64,000 nucleotides of DNA from Pseudevernia furfuracea (GCA_022315425.1 JAIUPT010000050.1:1302001-1366000); one strand, 5' to 3'; counted from the stretch's first letter, positions 12,899 to 26,379 are shown. Translations and numbers: made by a program. The notes: a model not told the origin generated them from the sequence alone.

Positions 12899-13142
12899 TC
12901 GACAAATCTCTACTCAGAGCGCGTATACGTCTGTTGAGAGTCAAAACAATAAGAATTTCTTATTGAAATAGATTTTTCGATTTTATAAGTTCTCTAAAGA
13001 AGAGAGCTGAGGCTCAGTTATCGATAAATCTTCACTCAGAGCGCGTATACGTCTGTTGAGGGTCAAAACAATAAGAATTTCTTATTGAGATAGATCTTTC
13101 GATCTTACAAGTTCTCTAAAGAAGAGAGCTGAAGCTCAGTCA
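12899..13142 (+). repeat. Tandem 122-bp duplication in the copia leader (copy B)
   Basis: Two adjacent 122-bp units (12899-13020, 13021-13142) each begin TCGAYAAATC and contain GAGCGCGTATACGTCTGTTG. The same duplication, also 122 bp per unit, is present in A (9589-9832), E (31821-32064) and G (33670-33913). Copy F has a single unit near 25588-25725. It lies in the untranslated leader. Confidence 0.85.
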
Positions 13143-13784
13143 TCGAATTCTTTTCATCGTTATTCGACTTTATTCTATCGCCGAATATAACTTCATTTCA
13201 CGACGATAGTCGTCGAAGCGACTATTTTAGATTCGAATCTCTGTCGAAGACTCAGCATAAGAAGAACGTTATTTCTCTTCGAAGATTTACACGCCTTTAA
13301 CAATTATCTTCGATATAGTTTCAGCGAAAATTAGATCAATTTAAATCTTTCTTATCTCTAAGTATCTTTCATCTCAATAATATTATTCGTATCTATCGAA
13401 GATTCAAGCATAAGCACTTCTTATTTCTCGTATAAGAACTCGAAGATTAATAACAAAAGTTGTCAGATATCGATAAAATTCTCGAGAACTCTAACGAAGA
13501 TTAGAGCATCTATTTCACTCTCACTACTTTCGCGAACGTTAGCAGTGTCGACTGTCAATTCGAAGTTAACGAAGACACTCTTAGTGTTTTAAGTGACACT
13601 AAGTTATTCGATCTTCGTGTCAAAAGTTCTCTGAATTTCACTTCTTCGACTTCGACTTCTTCGACTTCAAGATCTTCGTTCTCTATCGTCTTAGTCACCT
13701 CTTAAGCTGAGTCTTTCGTTTGAATATTATCGTCGTTACTATTCATATCGTACGTGTCGTCCTTAGAAACCTTTTTAATAACTC

Positions 13785-16700
13785 TCAGCATCTATAATCG
13801 ACGAAGAATTAAGCGTATAAGGCGTCGTAAGAAACATGTTATCTCTAATAGTTTTAACGACTGACTCTCTCGAAGAGGAAAGCGCTTTTTCTCTAAACTT
13901 TATTGTTATTTTAAAGTTCAATCTAGGATATCGTCGATGAAAGCAGAATATCAACAATTAATTGATGTTTAACAATCTTATTTTCTTTAATGCGATTATC
14001 AGTCATAGAGTCTATATCGTTATCTTTTATCGTCTCGAGAATAGCGATCGCGAACTCGTTAAAGTCGAATTCGACGATAAAGATTCTCAGATTATGCTCG
14101 ATACTTTGATTAAGAATTATTAATCTAAGAGCACGAGTCTCTATAGGGAACTAATGCGTCGAATATTCGATCTCACTCTTGAAGAAGAGAGAGTTCGTTA
14201 ATATAAAAAGAACTTTCGTAAGATCACCTTCGACATTATCAGTCTTCATAAATCTCTCGTTATTTCGAAGTCTCTGCGAATTCTAATTTTCCTTATAAGA
14301 CTTGACGACTCTTACGACATGTTCGAGTCAAGTTATACTCAAAATTATGATCTCTTTGAGAACAAGTTCGTCAAGTTTTAAGAGATTATCGTGATCGTCG
14401 TGAACGAAGAAGTTAGAATCTCCTTCAAAGAAGAAGAACTAATCATATATATCGATCGCAACGATAAGAGCAAAGACAAACAAGCTACTTTTAACAACTT
14501 CGACGACTCTAATATCAATCGTGAGATCTACTCTTCGTGTAAGATAACTAATCGCAAATTTAGATATTTCTTTATTAAATGCTGAATCAAGTTTTCTTAT
14601 CTCAAGTCTGAGAAATTCATAACGAAAGAGGAAAAGAAGACAAAGATCTTCGACTTTGAGAATAAATTCTCAAGCAACAAGCGCAAGCGCATCGAAGAGA
14701 CGTCTTTTAATGTCTCTGCTTCAGAGAAGAACGATTATCTTAATGTCAATTATATCTTTCTGAAGGAACTGAACTTCATTATATACTATTCGAATGTTAA
14801 TTCGAACGACTTCAATATTCTCGATGCGACTGATGATCAAGTCATTAATCTAATCGTTACGAAAGCTCTCGAACATAGTCTCATGACTGCGGATTTCGTA
14901 AATCTCCTCACTCGAGTCGTCGTAGATTCAGACTGCTCTCGTCATTCTTTCGCGAATCGTTCGATGTTCATTATCTACGAAAAGATTTATTCTCGATCGA
15001 TCAAGAACATCGAAAGAAGCGAAGTGTAGTCTTAAGACTATAACATTATTAGTCTCGACTGTGTGATTAGAGAAGAGTGTGTGATAATCACTCTACGAAA
15101 TGTCTTATATGTGCTCGATATGAGCGTCAATCTTCTCTCGATCGATAAACTTCTGAATTTTGACATCGCTGTCTTCTTTTATAAGATAAAATACATTCTT
15201 ATTAAGAACGATCTGAAGCTTATCGATATTCGTAATCGTGATCTCTTCTTTTTGAATCTTTAACAGAGTCGAAATAGTGCTCTAATCGCCTATAGTGTGC
15301 TCTCGAATCTCATTTATTAACTCTGATATGCTCGCATAAGTCATTTAAGTTAAAATAATCTAAATAAGCTCTTAAATATGATCGTTGAGATGAACTTCAT
15401 CAAGAACATTGCGAAGAAGTATATCTGCGAATACTATATTATAAAACGTCAAAAGACTATCTTCTATGATAGTCTCACAGAGTTAGAAACACAGTCTAAC
15501 GAATTTGTTTATAATGATCTCGTAGAGTCTCTATTCTCTATTAAATTCAATAACTGCAGATACTTTATAATATTTAAGAATAATTTCATCTCCTACTCTG
15601 AAGTGTACTGTATTCGTTATAAGAGTGAAACGTTTATCATATTTTTACGTTTCAAAGCCTTTCTAGAGTCACGAAGCTATAAGATCTGTCGTATTCGCCT
15701 CGACAATAAGAGAGAGTATATGTTTAAGGTCTTCTTGAATTATCTTCTTTAGTGCGAAATCAGACAGAAGCTCACTATATCTGAGAATTTCGAAATGAAC
15801 GGGGCGATCGAACGTTTTAAATAGATCTTATTATATAAGATACATCTTATACTGCTAAGTTCCCAGCTCAACAAGTCTTTCTAATCTGAAATCGTGATCA
15901 TTATCAATTATTTGATATTGCGATCCCTCAACGTTCGAATCATTATAACGTCATTTGAGACTTTTCATCATCGAAAGCCCATTTTATTTCATCTGCGAAC
16001 GATTGATTTCATCGTCTATGCATTGAAGCGTATTTAAAAGAAACTCGTGAATAAAAGCGAAAAGTGTGTTCTTCTGAGTTATGAAGGGGAGTTTATTTTT
16101 CGCCTATATAATCTTATCAAGAAGAAGATTATTCGAATTAATAATATTTACTTCGTTGAGAAGCGTTTCTTGATTGTGAATTTCGAAGAAAAGATAAACG
16201 TCTATAAGCTCTCGATTAAGCGATAACGTCTTCATATATTAGTATTCGTTATAGAGAAGACACTTAATGAATAGCGTATTACTGATATTTCGAAAGACAT
16301 TGCTCTTATTATGAAGCCCTTAACGACTGCATCTACATCTGTAATAAACAGATTAAGATCAAATTTCTCATAATCAGCTGAAAAGTAGACGTCTACATCA
16401 AAGCCCTTATCTCTCGCATGAGTCGTATTATCGATCGCGTTCGCGCGAGTCTCTCGATTAATTACTGTATCATTAACTGTCGAAAGAATAACTCGTTCCC
16501 TCACTGTCGTCGAAATGGTTCGCGAAGACCTCAAGTTAAGTGCGATTCAAAGAGTACTTCTTGATTATTTCGACACTACGATTTCGAATCTACGAGATTT
16601 ATCATCTGACCCTCTCTCGAGAACATTCGCGACCTTTGCGTTACTAACGAATCATGTCAATAAGTCGAATATTTTCGAGTCGACGATCTATCAACAGGTC

Positions 16701-18251
16701 ATTTTCAATTAATTCTTTCGTATGCACTAAGAGCTCGCTATGTAAGACGAATACAAATCTCTCATGAACAACAATACTTAATGTCTGATTCAGACGTCTT
16801 CAGATACTCATATTCTGAGAGGTCGTTGAGTCTACACCGTGAAGCGAGATCTCGTTAGGAAAGTTATTCGCTATAAGGCCCGCTGAGTGATTCGAGAATT
16901 CGAATAACAGAAGGGTCGTGACTATCATAACACGTTCGTCTTAGTGATCAAGTTCATGAGTTATAAGACGATCTTTGCTCTGATAGCGGTTCTAAACTAA
17001 GACGTGAAACAAATGAACGTCAAAATCGTCTTTCTCTACGATAACGTTCAAGAGACGATTTATGTACAACAGCTCGATGATTTCAGCAAGAACGACATTA
17101 AAGTTTATAAGCTGAATAAGACCCTTTATGAACTCAAGCAATCTCTTAGAATTTGATATTAATACTTCTCGAAGTATATAAAGAAACTCGAACTAATACT
17201 TATCGAATCGAACGAGAGTGTCTTTATGAACGTCAAGAAGAGCATTATTATAGTTCTCTATGTAAACGATATATTAATTATCGACCTCAGCAAAATCGGC
17301 ATTTAGCGCATTAAAAAGGCCCTCAATAACAAGTTTCACATGTCCGACTTGAGACCTTGCGTCTATTATTTAGACATGACCGTCAAAAGAGATCGTGTCG
17401 TCGACATTCTTCGTCTGGGACAAGCAGTCTATGTCACTCGTTTCTTAAAGTATTTCAATTATTAAAGTCTCAATTCAGCCTCTACGCCCCTGAAAACCAG
17501 TCGCAAGCTACAATCTGCGAAAGAGGGCTATGTTGTCTCGAGAAAGCTATGCGAGAACTATCAATCTGTCGTGAAATCCCTTATGTATATCATGTTAAAA
17601 ACTCGTTCTGATATCGTCTATGCTATCTCTCTTGTCAACCGCTATTTAGTCAACTCGACCCAGACACACTGAAATACAGTGATTCGAATCTTTCGATATC
17701 TTAGAGACACGATACACTACGAACTAGTATATAAAGGATCCCTTCAAGCCCTCATCGAGTATATCGATTCCGATTGAGCTGACGACTCGATCCGAAGATC
17801 TATCTTCGACTATCTATTCAACGTCGATAGTAACGCCATTAGCTGATCATCAAAGCGTCAAGTTATCGTCGCGTTATTCACTTACGAAGTCGAGTATATC
17901 GATCAAACGTTAATTATCAAAGAAGTTATTTAATTAAAAACTCTTCTTAATCAACTTCTGCGATCTCGAGACTCTGATTCGAAAACTATTATAATCTTCG
18001 ACGACAATTAGAGCGCAATTGCTCTCGTTAAGAACGCTTAGTTCTATGCTCGTATCAAGCATATTGATATCGCTCATTATTTCGTACGTGAAAAAGTTAA
18101 TAACGACATCGTGAACATGCAATTCGTACTCACGAATAAACAAATAATCGACGATCTCATCAAAGCTCTCTGCCTCGACAAATTCGTTGTCTTTCGCGAT
18201 GCCCTTGAGATGAAATCAGTTTCAGAACATCCTCTCAGCGTCAAAGACTAA
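13785..18251 (+). pseudogene. gag-pol relic of copia copy B
   Basis: Recognisable pieces in order are gag zinc knuckle (about 14525-14582), protease and GAG-pre-integrase (about 14910-15263), integrase (15378-15752) and reverse transcriptase / RNase H (about 16515-18251). The protease site reads DSDC where copia elements have DSG, and the reverse transcriptase box reads YVND instead of YVDD. Many stops replace Gln or Trp codons. Not functional. Confidence 0.87.
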
Positions 18252-18677
18252 ATCTCAGCGCTCTTGCTTTTAATCTAAAGTCGTTAATTTCAGAGAAGTA
18301 ACGCTATTCATCTTGTCTATAAACGTTAGATCTTTAGTTTTCTTTCACTGCTTCTTGTTTCATCCTCTCATATATTCATCGACCTCGTTTTAATAGAAAT
18401 TGAGTGTGCATTAGATCTATTTCAAAGAAAACTTTCAAAAAATCGCCTTTTTTCGAAAAATGAAAGTTTTGTATAAAGAATCAAAACGGATTTTTACATG
18501 TCTTCGAATTTGACATAATCGTTTTTAGAACTTGATTCGAATTTGATATAGTCGTTTTCAGAACTTGATTTCTTCACTTTTGTGAACCGGATTTCGCGCT
18601 AACCCGATTGAGGTTTTTTGCGTCGCGAAGTGCGAAAATCGTATTTTCGCATTTTTGAGTATGCGAGCGAAGGGGAG

Positions 18678-18786
18678 TGTCAGCATTCGGGTCACGTGAT
18701 GCGCTAAGGCGCATCCTCATAGTCGCTCTTTACTCTCGTAGCATTCTACAGTTAACAACTAAGTGTCCTATCACCTATTCTTGACA
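18678..18786 (+). repeat. 3' LTR of copia copy B
   Basis: It is preceded by the purine tract GCGAAGGGGAG. It starts TGTCAGCATTCGGG (a small variant) and ends TTGACA, directly against CTCACACGAACG of element C. Confidence 0.9.
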
Positions 18787-20778
18787 CTCACACGAACGCT
18801 GCGTTAAAAATAAGACGAAATGATTTTCAAACTTCGTCGAGCACAAAATCTTAATCGAATTAAATCGAGATTCGAGTGACAAAGATAAAGAATTAATATT
18901 CGAAAACGACTATATCAAATTTGAAAGAATTCATGATTCTTTATATAAACATTTCACTTTTTAAAAAAAAGCGATTTTTTAGAAATTTTCTTTAAATATT
19001 ATCTAATATATATCAAATTTTAGTTAAAATAAGATCGAAGAATATATATAAGAGTGAAGAATAATTGAAAGAAATTCTTTTAGTTATATACGATCGAGAG
19101 ACGTTAAGAAAGTTACGAAAATGAGAATAATATCTCGAGTCGAAAATTAAGCGTTTTAACATTATATTTTAACAAATAACAAATGCGTAGTCTTAAATTT
19201 GAAATGAGCGTAATTAATAATCATTTATAAGAGATTTGAATTATTGATATCGATAAGTGTAATAGTCTCAGAGTGCGATATTGATAAAGAGTTCGATAAT
19301 ACTTTAATAAAGATCACTATATCAAGTTCCATATTGAGATTTAATAATAGTCGAATAGATTACTCAAAATGCGAAGATTAATAAAATGCTCTCACAGAGT
19401 CGATATTTTAAATAATTAAGTTAATTAAGTTAATAAAAAAATAACTTTTATAGAAGTGTCGTTAATGTCTTTACTTCAGATCAATTATATCGCGAAACAT
19501 CTCAAACTTATTTTCAATTAGAGTCTTAATTAGTTCGTCAATTATCTATTTGTTAGTGAACGATTAGTTCGTCAATTATCTATTTGTTAGTGAACGTGTA
19601 TTCGAAAGTTATTATCTTGTCGACGATCTTCTCTCTATAGAAATAATTGACGATTTTAATATACTTAATACGATCGTGTGAACGAGAGTCTTTGATTAAC
19701 GTAATAGCGTCTTGATTGTTCTTATAAATAATAACGATTTTTAAAATATTATTATTTGATCTTAGTGATGTTAAAAGATTACGTAATCAAATAACTTTCT
19801 TGATTGTCTTGATATGTACACTGCGGAAGCCTTCCGCAGAAGACTCTTTCCTGGCGAAAGCCTCCCGCAGAAGGCTCTTTCCTTGCTTTCGGAGAGTCTA
19901 GGCCAAATATGTACTAGCTTCTCCCATGCTCACTTAGGCAGATTTCTAGGTAGCAATAAACCATCTTTCTTCTCCATCACGATATTAGTCATAACCTGTC
20001 TGAGTTTGTTTAATATATTCGATTTTATAAATTAATAAGATAACGATCGCTTAACGCTTCGAAGATTAATTAATAACGTTATTATCGACGTTAAAAACGT
20101 ATTTAGAGATAAATTAACGAATTATAATATTCTCGACTTAATTAGAATTAATATAATCTATAAGACTAAAGAGAGTCTCTTAAAAAGTGAGTTAAAGATT
20201 AACGATATTCTTAAAATATTAAAAGATACGTTTAACGATTGTTTGATGCTTCTTAATAAGATTATAAATATAACGATTAATTATCGAAATAACGTAAATT
20301 ATATCGAGTCGAATTCTTAATATAATATATATTAAGGAATCGACGACGAACTAATATCGCAGTTTGTTTTTAAGCGTGACTTAATAATTATTCTTTATAA
20401 AGATTAATTTGATTCACGTCTTTATTAAGATCGACACTAATTTGATTTCTTATATATTATTGTCGCGAAGCACTCGCTTTATATATTTTATTTATCTCAG
20501 ACGAATCGTTCTCTTTATACGATCGCGAATAATCGTTATATTTAGATAATAAGCGTAAGCACCTAGATTCGTTATATAAAATTTGATATTAAGAGTATTC
20601 TTGACTCGTTGAATATTCGTATAATTAAGATTGATAATTAGAACATCGTTCACATAGAGAACAACGATAATATTAATACGAAAATTCGAAAACATACTAT
20701 AATTAACGTTAATTAAAAAAAGATCTTGATCTTTCATGAACTTGACGAAGATATTATATTATACTTTAAACAATTACT
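18787..20778 (-). mobile_element. Older, diverged copia fragment C
   Basis: On the minus strand this fragment resembles the 3' half of the main family but is far more diverged: a 3' untranslated part (about 18800-19100), RNase H sequence (about 19450-20330, interrupted at 19810-19996) and a reverse transcriptase piece at 20492-20737 with the box LYVND. Its 3' LTR is missing; the plus-strand LTR of copy B begins exactly where it should be. Its 5' part is cut by the LTR at 20779. Confidence 0.7.
19810..19996. mobile_element. 187-bp un-RIPed insertion with TGTCT duplication
   Basis: A block of normal composition interrupts the RNase H relic of element C. It is flanked by the direct repeat TGTCT at 19805-19809 and 19997-20001. 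It starts TGATATGTACACTG and contains the hairpin CTGCGGAAGCCTTCCGCAG plus two imperfect 30-bp units. It looks like a solo LTR or a small non-autonomous element that arrived after RIP acted on its host. The end (CATAACC) does not fit a standard LTR. Confidence 0.6.
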
Positions 20779-20900
20779 TGTCAAAATTCGGGTCACGTGA
20801 CATGGTCACGTGATGCGCTAAGGCGCATCCTCATAGTCGCTCTTTACTCTCGTAGCATTCTATAGTTAACAACTAAGTGTCCTACCACCTATTCTTGACA
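20779..20900 (+). repeat. Lone plus-strand copia LTR (122-bp form) at a rearranged junction
   Basis: A complete LTR (TGTCAAAATTCGGG to TTGACA, two CACGTG boxes) is joined on its right to the RNase H region of the minus-strand copy E. The flanks TTACT and GAAAT differ. It is therefore not a simple solo LTR insertion and marks a recombination breakpoint. Confidence 0.85.
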
Positions 20901-23900
20901 GAAATTCTTTCTACACGAGTTCGTAGTATATCGTGTCTCTAAGATATCGAAAGATTCGAATCACTACATTTCAGTGTGTCTGAGTCGAGTTAATTGAATA
21001 GCGACTAATAAGAGAGACAGCATAGACGATATTAGAACGAGTTTCTAACATGATATATATGAGGGATCTCACGGCGAATTGATAATTCTCGCATAGCTTT
21101 CTCGAGACAACATAACTCTCTTTCGCAGATTATAGCTTGCGACTAATTTTTAGAGACGTGAAGACTGAATTAAGACTTTAGTAGTTAAAATGCTTTAAGA
21201 AACGAGTGATATAGACTGCTTATCTCAGACGAAGAATATCGACGACACGATCTCTTTTAACGATCATGTCTAAATAATAGACGTAAGGTCTCAAGACGAA
21301 CATGTGAAACTTATCATTGAGAGTCTTTTTAATGCGCTGAATATCGATTTTACTGAGATCGATAATTAATATATCGTTCATATAGAGAACTACAATAATA
21401 TTCTTTTTGACGTTCATAAAGACACTCTCGTTCGATTCGATAAATATTAATTCGAGTTTCTTTATATACTTCGAGAAGTGCTGATATCAAATTCTAAGAA
21501 ATTGCTTAAGCTCATAAAGAATCTTGTTTAACTTATAAACTTTGATGTCGTTCTTACTGAAATTATCGAACTGTCATATATAAATCGTCTCTTAAACGTT
21601 ATCGTAAAGAAAGACGATTTTGACGTTTATTTATTTCACGTTTTAGTTTAGAATCGCTATCAGAACAAAGATCGTCTTATAACTTATAAACTTAATCACT
21701 GAGACGAACGTATTATGATAGTCACGACTCTTTTATTATTCGAATTCTCGAATCACTCAACGAGTCTTATAGCGAGTGACTTTCTTAGCGAGATCTCGCT
21801 TCACGATGTAAACTCAGCGATCTCTTAGAATATAAACATCTAAAGACGTCTGAATCAGACATTAAGTATTGTTGTTTATAAGAGATTTGTATTCGTCTTA
21901 CATAACGAGCTCTCAGTGCATACGAGAGAGTTGATTAAAAATAATCTATTGATAGATCGTCGACTCGAAAATATTCGACTTATTAACATGATTCGTTAGT
22001 AACGCAAAGGTCGCGAATATTCTCGAGAGAGGGTCAGATAATAGGTCTCGCAGATTCGAAATCGTAGTATCGAAATAATCAAGAAGTACTCTTTGAATCG
22101 CACTTAACTCGAGATCTTCGCGAATTATTTCGATAACAGTGAGAGAACGAGTTATTCTTTCGATAGCTAATGATGCAGTAATTGATCGAGAGACTCGCGC
22201 GAACGCGATCGATAATACGACTCGTGCGAGAGACGAGGGCTTTGATATAGATGTCTAATTTTCAGCTAATTATAGGAAATTTGATTTTGATCTGTTTATT
22301 GCAGATGCAAATACAGTCGTTAAGAACTTTATAATAAAGATAATGTCTTTCGAAATGTTAATAATACGCTGTTCATTAAGTGTCTTCTTTATAGCGAATA
22401 TTAATATATAAAGACGTTGTCGCTTGATCGAGAACTTATAAGCGTTCGTTTTTTCTTCGAGATTCATAATTAAGAGACGCTTCTTAACGAAGTAAATATT
22501 ATTAATTCAAATAATCTTCTTCTTGATGAGATTATATAGGCGAAAAATGAACTTCTCTTCATATCTTAGAAGAACACACTTTTCGCTTTTATTTATGAAT
22601 TTCTTTTAAATACGCTTCAACGCATAGACGATGAAATCAATCGTTCGCAGATGAGATAAAATGAGCTTTCGATAATGAAAAGTCTCAAATAACGTTATAA
22701 TAATTCGAACGTTAAGGGATCGTAACATTAAATAATTAATAATAATCACGATTTTAGATTAGAAAGACTTGTTAAGCTAAGAACTTAATAATATAAAATG
22801 TATCTTATATAGCAAGATCTGCTTAAAACGTTCGATCGTCTCGTTCATTTCGAAGTTCTCAGATACAGTGAGCTTTTATCTGATTTCGCACTGAAGAAGA
22901 TAATTCAAGAAGGTCTTAAATATATACTCTCTCTCATTATCGAGGCGAATACGATAAATCTTATAGTCTCGTGACTTTAGAAAGACTTTAAAACGTAAGA
23001 ACATAATAAACGTTTTACTCTTATAACGAATACAGTACACTTTAGAATAGAAGATAAAATCATTCTTGAATATTATAAAGTATCTGTAGTTATTAAATTT
23101 AGTAGAAGACAGAGATTCTACGAGATCATTATAAACAAATTCGTTAGACTGCGTTTCTAACTCTGTGAGACTATTATAAGAGATAGTCTTCTAACGTCTC
23201 ATGATATAGTATTTATAAATATACTTCTTCGCAATGTTCTTAATGAAGTTCATCTCAACGATTATATTTGAGAGCTTATTTAGATTGTTCTGACTTAAAT
23301 AACTTATACGAGCATATCAGAGTTAATGAATAGAATTCGAAAACACATTATAGACGGTTAGAGCACTATTTCGACTCTGTCAGAGATTCAAAAAGAAGAG
23401 ATTACGATTACGAGTATCGATAAGCTTTAGATCGTTTTTAATAAGAGTGCACTCTATTTTATAAAAGAAGACAGCGATATCGAAGTTTAAAAGTTTATCG
23501 ATCGAGAGAAGATTGACGCTCATATCGAACATATATAAGACATTTCGCAGAGTGACTATCACACACTCTTTTTTAATCACACAGTCGAGACTAATAATGT
23601 TATAGTCTTAAGACTATACTTCGCTTCTCTCGATGTTCTTGATCGATCGAGAATAAATCTTTTCGTAAATAATAAATATCGAACGATTCGCGAAAGAATA
23701 ACGAGAGCAGTCTAAATCTATGACGACTCGAGTGAGGAGATTCACGAAATTCGTAGCTATGAGACTATGTTCGAGAGCTTTCGTGACGATCAGATTAATA
23801 ACTTGATCATCAGCCGCACCGAGAATATTAAAGTCGTTCGAGTTAACATTCGAATAGTGCATAATAAAGTTTAGTTTCTTTAAAAAGATATAATTAACAT

Positions 23901-24870
23901 TGAGATAATCGTTCTTCTCTGAAGTAGAGACATTAAAAGACGTCTCTTCGATGCGCTTACGCTTGTTACTTAAAAGTTTATTCTCGAAATCGAAGATCTT
24001 TATCTTCTTCTTCTTTTTTTCTTTCGTTATAAATTTCTTAGACTTGAGATAAAAGAACTTAATTCAGCATTTAATAGAGAAATGTCTAAATTTGCGATTA
24101 ACTATCTTACACGAAAAACAGATCTTACGATTAATATTAGAGTCGTCGAGATTATTAAAAGTAGCTTGTTTATCTTTGCTTTTATCGTTACGAGCGATAT
24201 ACATAATTAGTTCTTCTTCTTTAAAGAAGATTTTAACTTCTTCGTTCACGACGATCACGATAATCTCTTAAAACTTGACGAACTTGTTCTCAAAGAGATC
24301 ATGATTTTAAGTGTAACTTGACTCGAACATGTTATAAGAGTCGTTAAGTTTCATAAGGAAAATTAAAATTCGCAGAGACTTCGAAATAACGAGAAATTTA
24401 TAAAGACTGATAATGTCGAAGATGATCTTATGAAAGTTTTTTTCGTATTGACGAACTCACTCTTCTCTAAGAGTGAGATCGAATATTCGACGTATTAGTT
24501 TTTTATAGAGATTCGTGTTCTTAAACTAATAGTTCTTGATTAAAGCATCGAGTATAATCTAAGAGTCTTTATTATTAAATTCGACTTCAACGAGTTCGCC
24601 ATCGTTATTCTCGAAACGATAAAAGATAGCGATATAGACTCTATAACTAATAATCGTATTAAAGAAAACAAGATTATTAAGCTTCAATCAATTATTGATA
24701 TTCTGCTTTCATCGACGATATTCTAGATTGAACTTCAAAATAACAATAAAGTTTAAAAGAAAAGCGCTTTCCTCTTCGAGAGAGTTAATCGCTGAAACTA
24801 TCAAGACTAACATGTTTCTTACGACGTCTTATACACTTAATTCTTCGTCGATTATGAATGTTAAGAATTA
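20901..24870 (-). pseudogene. gag-pol relic of copia copy E
   Basis: Surviving fragments on the minus strand are a gag zinc knuckle with Cys-Cys-His-Cys all present (24064-24258), protease region (23614-23862), GAG-pre-integrase (23380-23580), integrase (about 22850-23280), the post-integrase region (22270-22467) and reverse transcriptase (21220-21417, box YMND). Stops and substitutions occur throughout and the RNase H end is missing. Confidence 0.83.
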
Positions 24871-25033
24871 CTGAGAAGAGAGAGACGATAGGGGACGAAG
24901 ATCTTGAAGTCGAAGAAGTCGAAGTCGAAGAAGTGAGATTCAGAGGGCTTTTGACACGAAGATCGAATAACTTAATGTCACTTAAGACACTAAGAGTGTC
25001 TTCGTTAACTTAATGTCACGTGACACTAAGAGT
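20901..25033 (-). mobile_element. Copia copy E, downstream part (3' truncated)
   Basis: This minus-strand segment runs from RNase H (20901) back to the gag region (24870) and part of the leader. About 900 bp of the 3' end, including the 3' LTR, is missing compared with copy A. At 25033 it is interrupted by copy F; the rest of E resumes at 31352 and ends with its 5' LTR at 32540-32648. Confidence 0.85.
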
Positions 25034-25130
25034 GGTCACGTGATGCGCTAAGGCGCATCCTCATAGTCGCTCTTTACTCTCGTAGCATTCTATAGTTTAC
25101 AACTAAGTGTCCTACCACCTATTTTTGATA
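25034..25130 (+). repeat. Truncated 5' LTR of copy F
   Basis: It starts at GGTCACGTGATGCGC, so the TGTCA terminus is missing, and ends at TTTTGATA before the primer site. The sequence just left of it (AATGTCACGTGACACTAAG) is a partial re-copy of nearby E sequence. Confidence 0.85.
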
Positions 25131-25142
25131 GGTTATGAGCCC
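25131..25142 (+). promoter_or_regulatory. Primer binding site matching the tRNA-Met anticodon arm
   Basis: GGTTATGAGCCC directly follows the LTR. It is the exact complement of GGGCTCATAACC, the anticodon stem-loop (CAT anticodon) of eukaryotic initiator tRNA-Met as I know it. It does not match a tRNA 3' end. Priming from a cleaved half-tRNA-Met is established for Drosophila copia and yeast Ty5. Copies A, B and G carry a one-base variant (GGTTATGAGCTC). Confidence 0.7.
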
Positions 25143-26379
25143 GGACTTGCTCGGCGACTGTTTCACTTATATCCTATGCCTATCAGAGTCACAGTGACCT
25201 CTAAGCATTACGAGTTCATCGCAATGAACGCCGCGACAGCTATGAGACTCTGTTTTTCAATCTTCTTGAGGTGGGCATTGCCCTCTACAAAATGATCGTC
25301 TTTGAAATTCGAGAGGCTGGGAGTCCTATCGCAAATCGACTCTCGGCATATCGAATCTAATCGAACGTCGAACGTCGAACTCGCCATACGATCGTGCGAT
25401 CGAATTCCACTAAGGCCTCTGAAACATTGTCAGCTTCCCTGCGTGAGACACGCTAAACACGCTCAACGAGGATATTCCTCTCGCGGTGTACACCGCTTCA
25501 GCGTTGATAAAGCGTTTACGTGAATCGAATCAATTATGACGACTCAAGAGGCTGGACTTCAGCATCAAATCGTCTGATCACACTTCAGAGTTGATTAGTC
25601 ATCGACAAACCTTTACTCAGAGCGCGTATACGCCTGTTGAGGATCAAAACAACAAGGATTTCTTGTTGAGATAGGCCTTTCGACCTCACAAGTCCTCTGA
25701 AGAAGAGGGCTGGGGCCCAGCCATCGAATTCTTTTTATCGTCATTCGACTTTATTCTGCCGCCGAATATGGCTTCATCTCACGACGGCAGTCATCGAAGC
25801 GACTATTCTGAATTCGAGTTTCTGCCGAAGACTCAGTATAAGAAGAACGTTATTCCCCTTCGAAGGTCTGCACGCCTTTAACAATTGTCTTCGATACAGT
25901 CTCAGCGGAAACCAGATCAATTTAAATCTTTCTTGTCTCTAAGTATCTTTCATCTCAACAACATCGCTCGTATCTATCGAAGATTCAAGCATAAGCACTT
26001 CTTATTTCTCGTGTAAGAACTCGAAGATCAGCAGCAAAAGTTGTCAGATATCGATAAGATTCTCGAGAACTCTGACGGAGATCAGAGCATCTATTCCACT
26101 CTCACTGCTTTCGCGGACGTTAACAGTGTCGACTTTTAATTCGAAGTTAACGAAGACACTCTTAGTGCTTTAAGTGACACTAAGTTATTCGATCTTCGTG
26201 TTAAAAGTTCTCTGAATCTCACTTCTTCGACTTCGACTTCTTCGACTTTAAGATCTTCGTCCTCTATCGCCTCAGTTATCTGTCAAGCTGAGTCTTTCGT
26301 TTGAGTATCATCGTCGTTATTATTCACATCGTACGTGTCGCTCTTAGAAACCTTCTTAGTAACTCTCAGCATCTATAAT

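Larger units (their letters stand above)
12319..18786 (+). mobile_element. Ty1/copia retrotransposon, copy B, two LTRs, no TSD
   Basis: LTRs of the 109-bp form lie at 12319-12427 and 18678-18786. The 5-bp flanks differ (TCGTC and CTCAC), so the outer borders were probably changed by recombination after insertion. The right LTR abuts what looks like the purine-tract end of the older minus-strand element C. The leader carries the 122-bp tandem duplication (12899-13020 and 13021-13142). RIP decay is strong. Confidence 0.85.

Noticed and set aside
20779..20900. Simple solo LTR
   Set aside because: The flanking 5-mers differ and the right side is the middle of another element, so a breakpoint explains it better.
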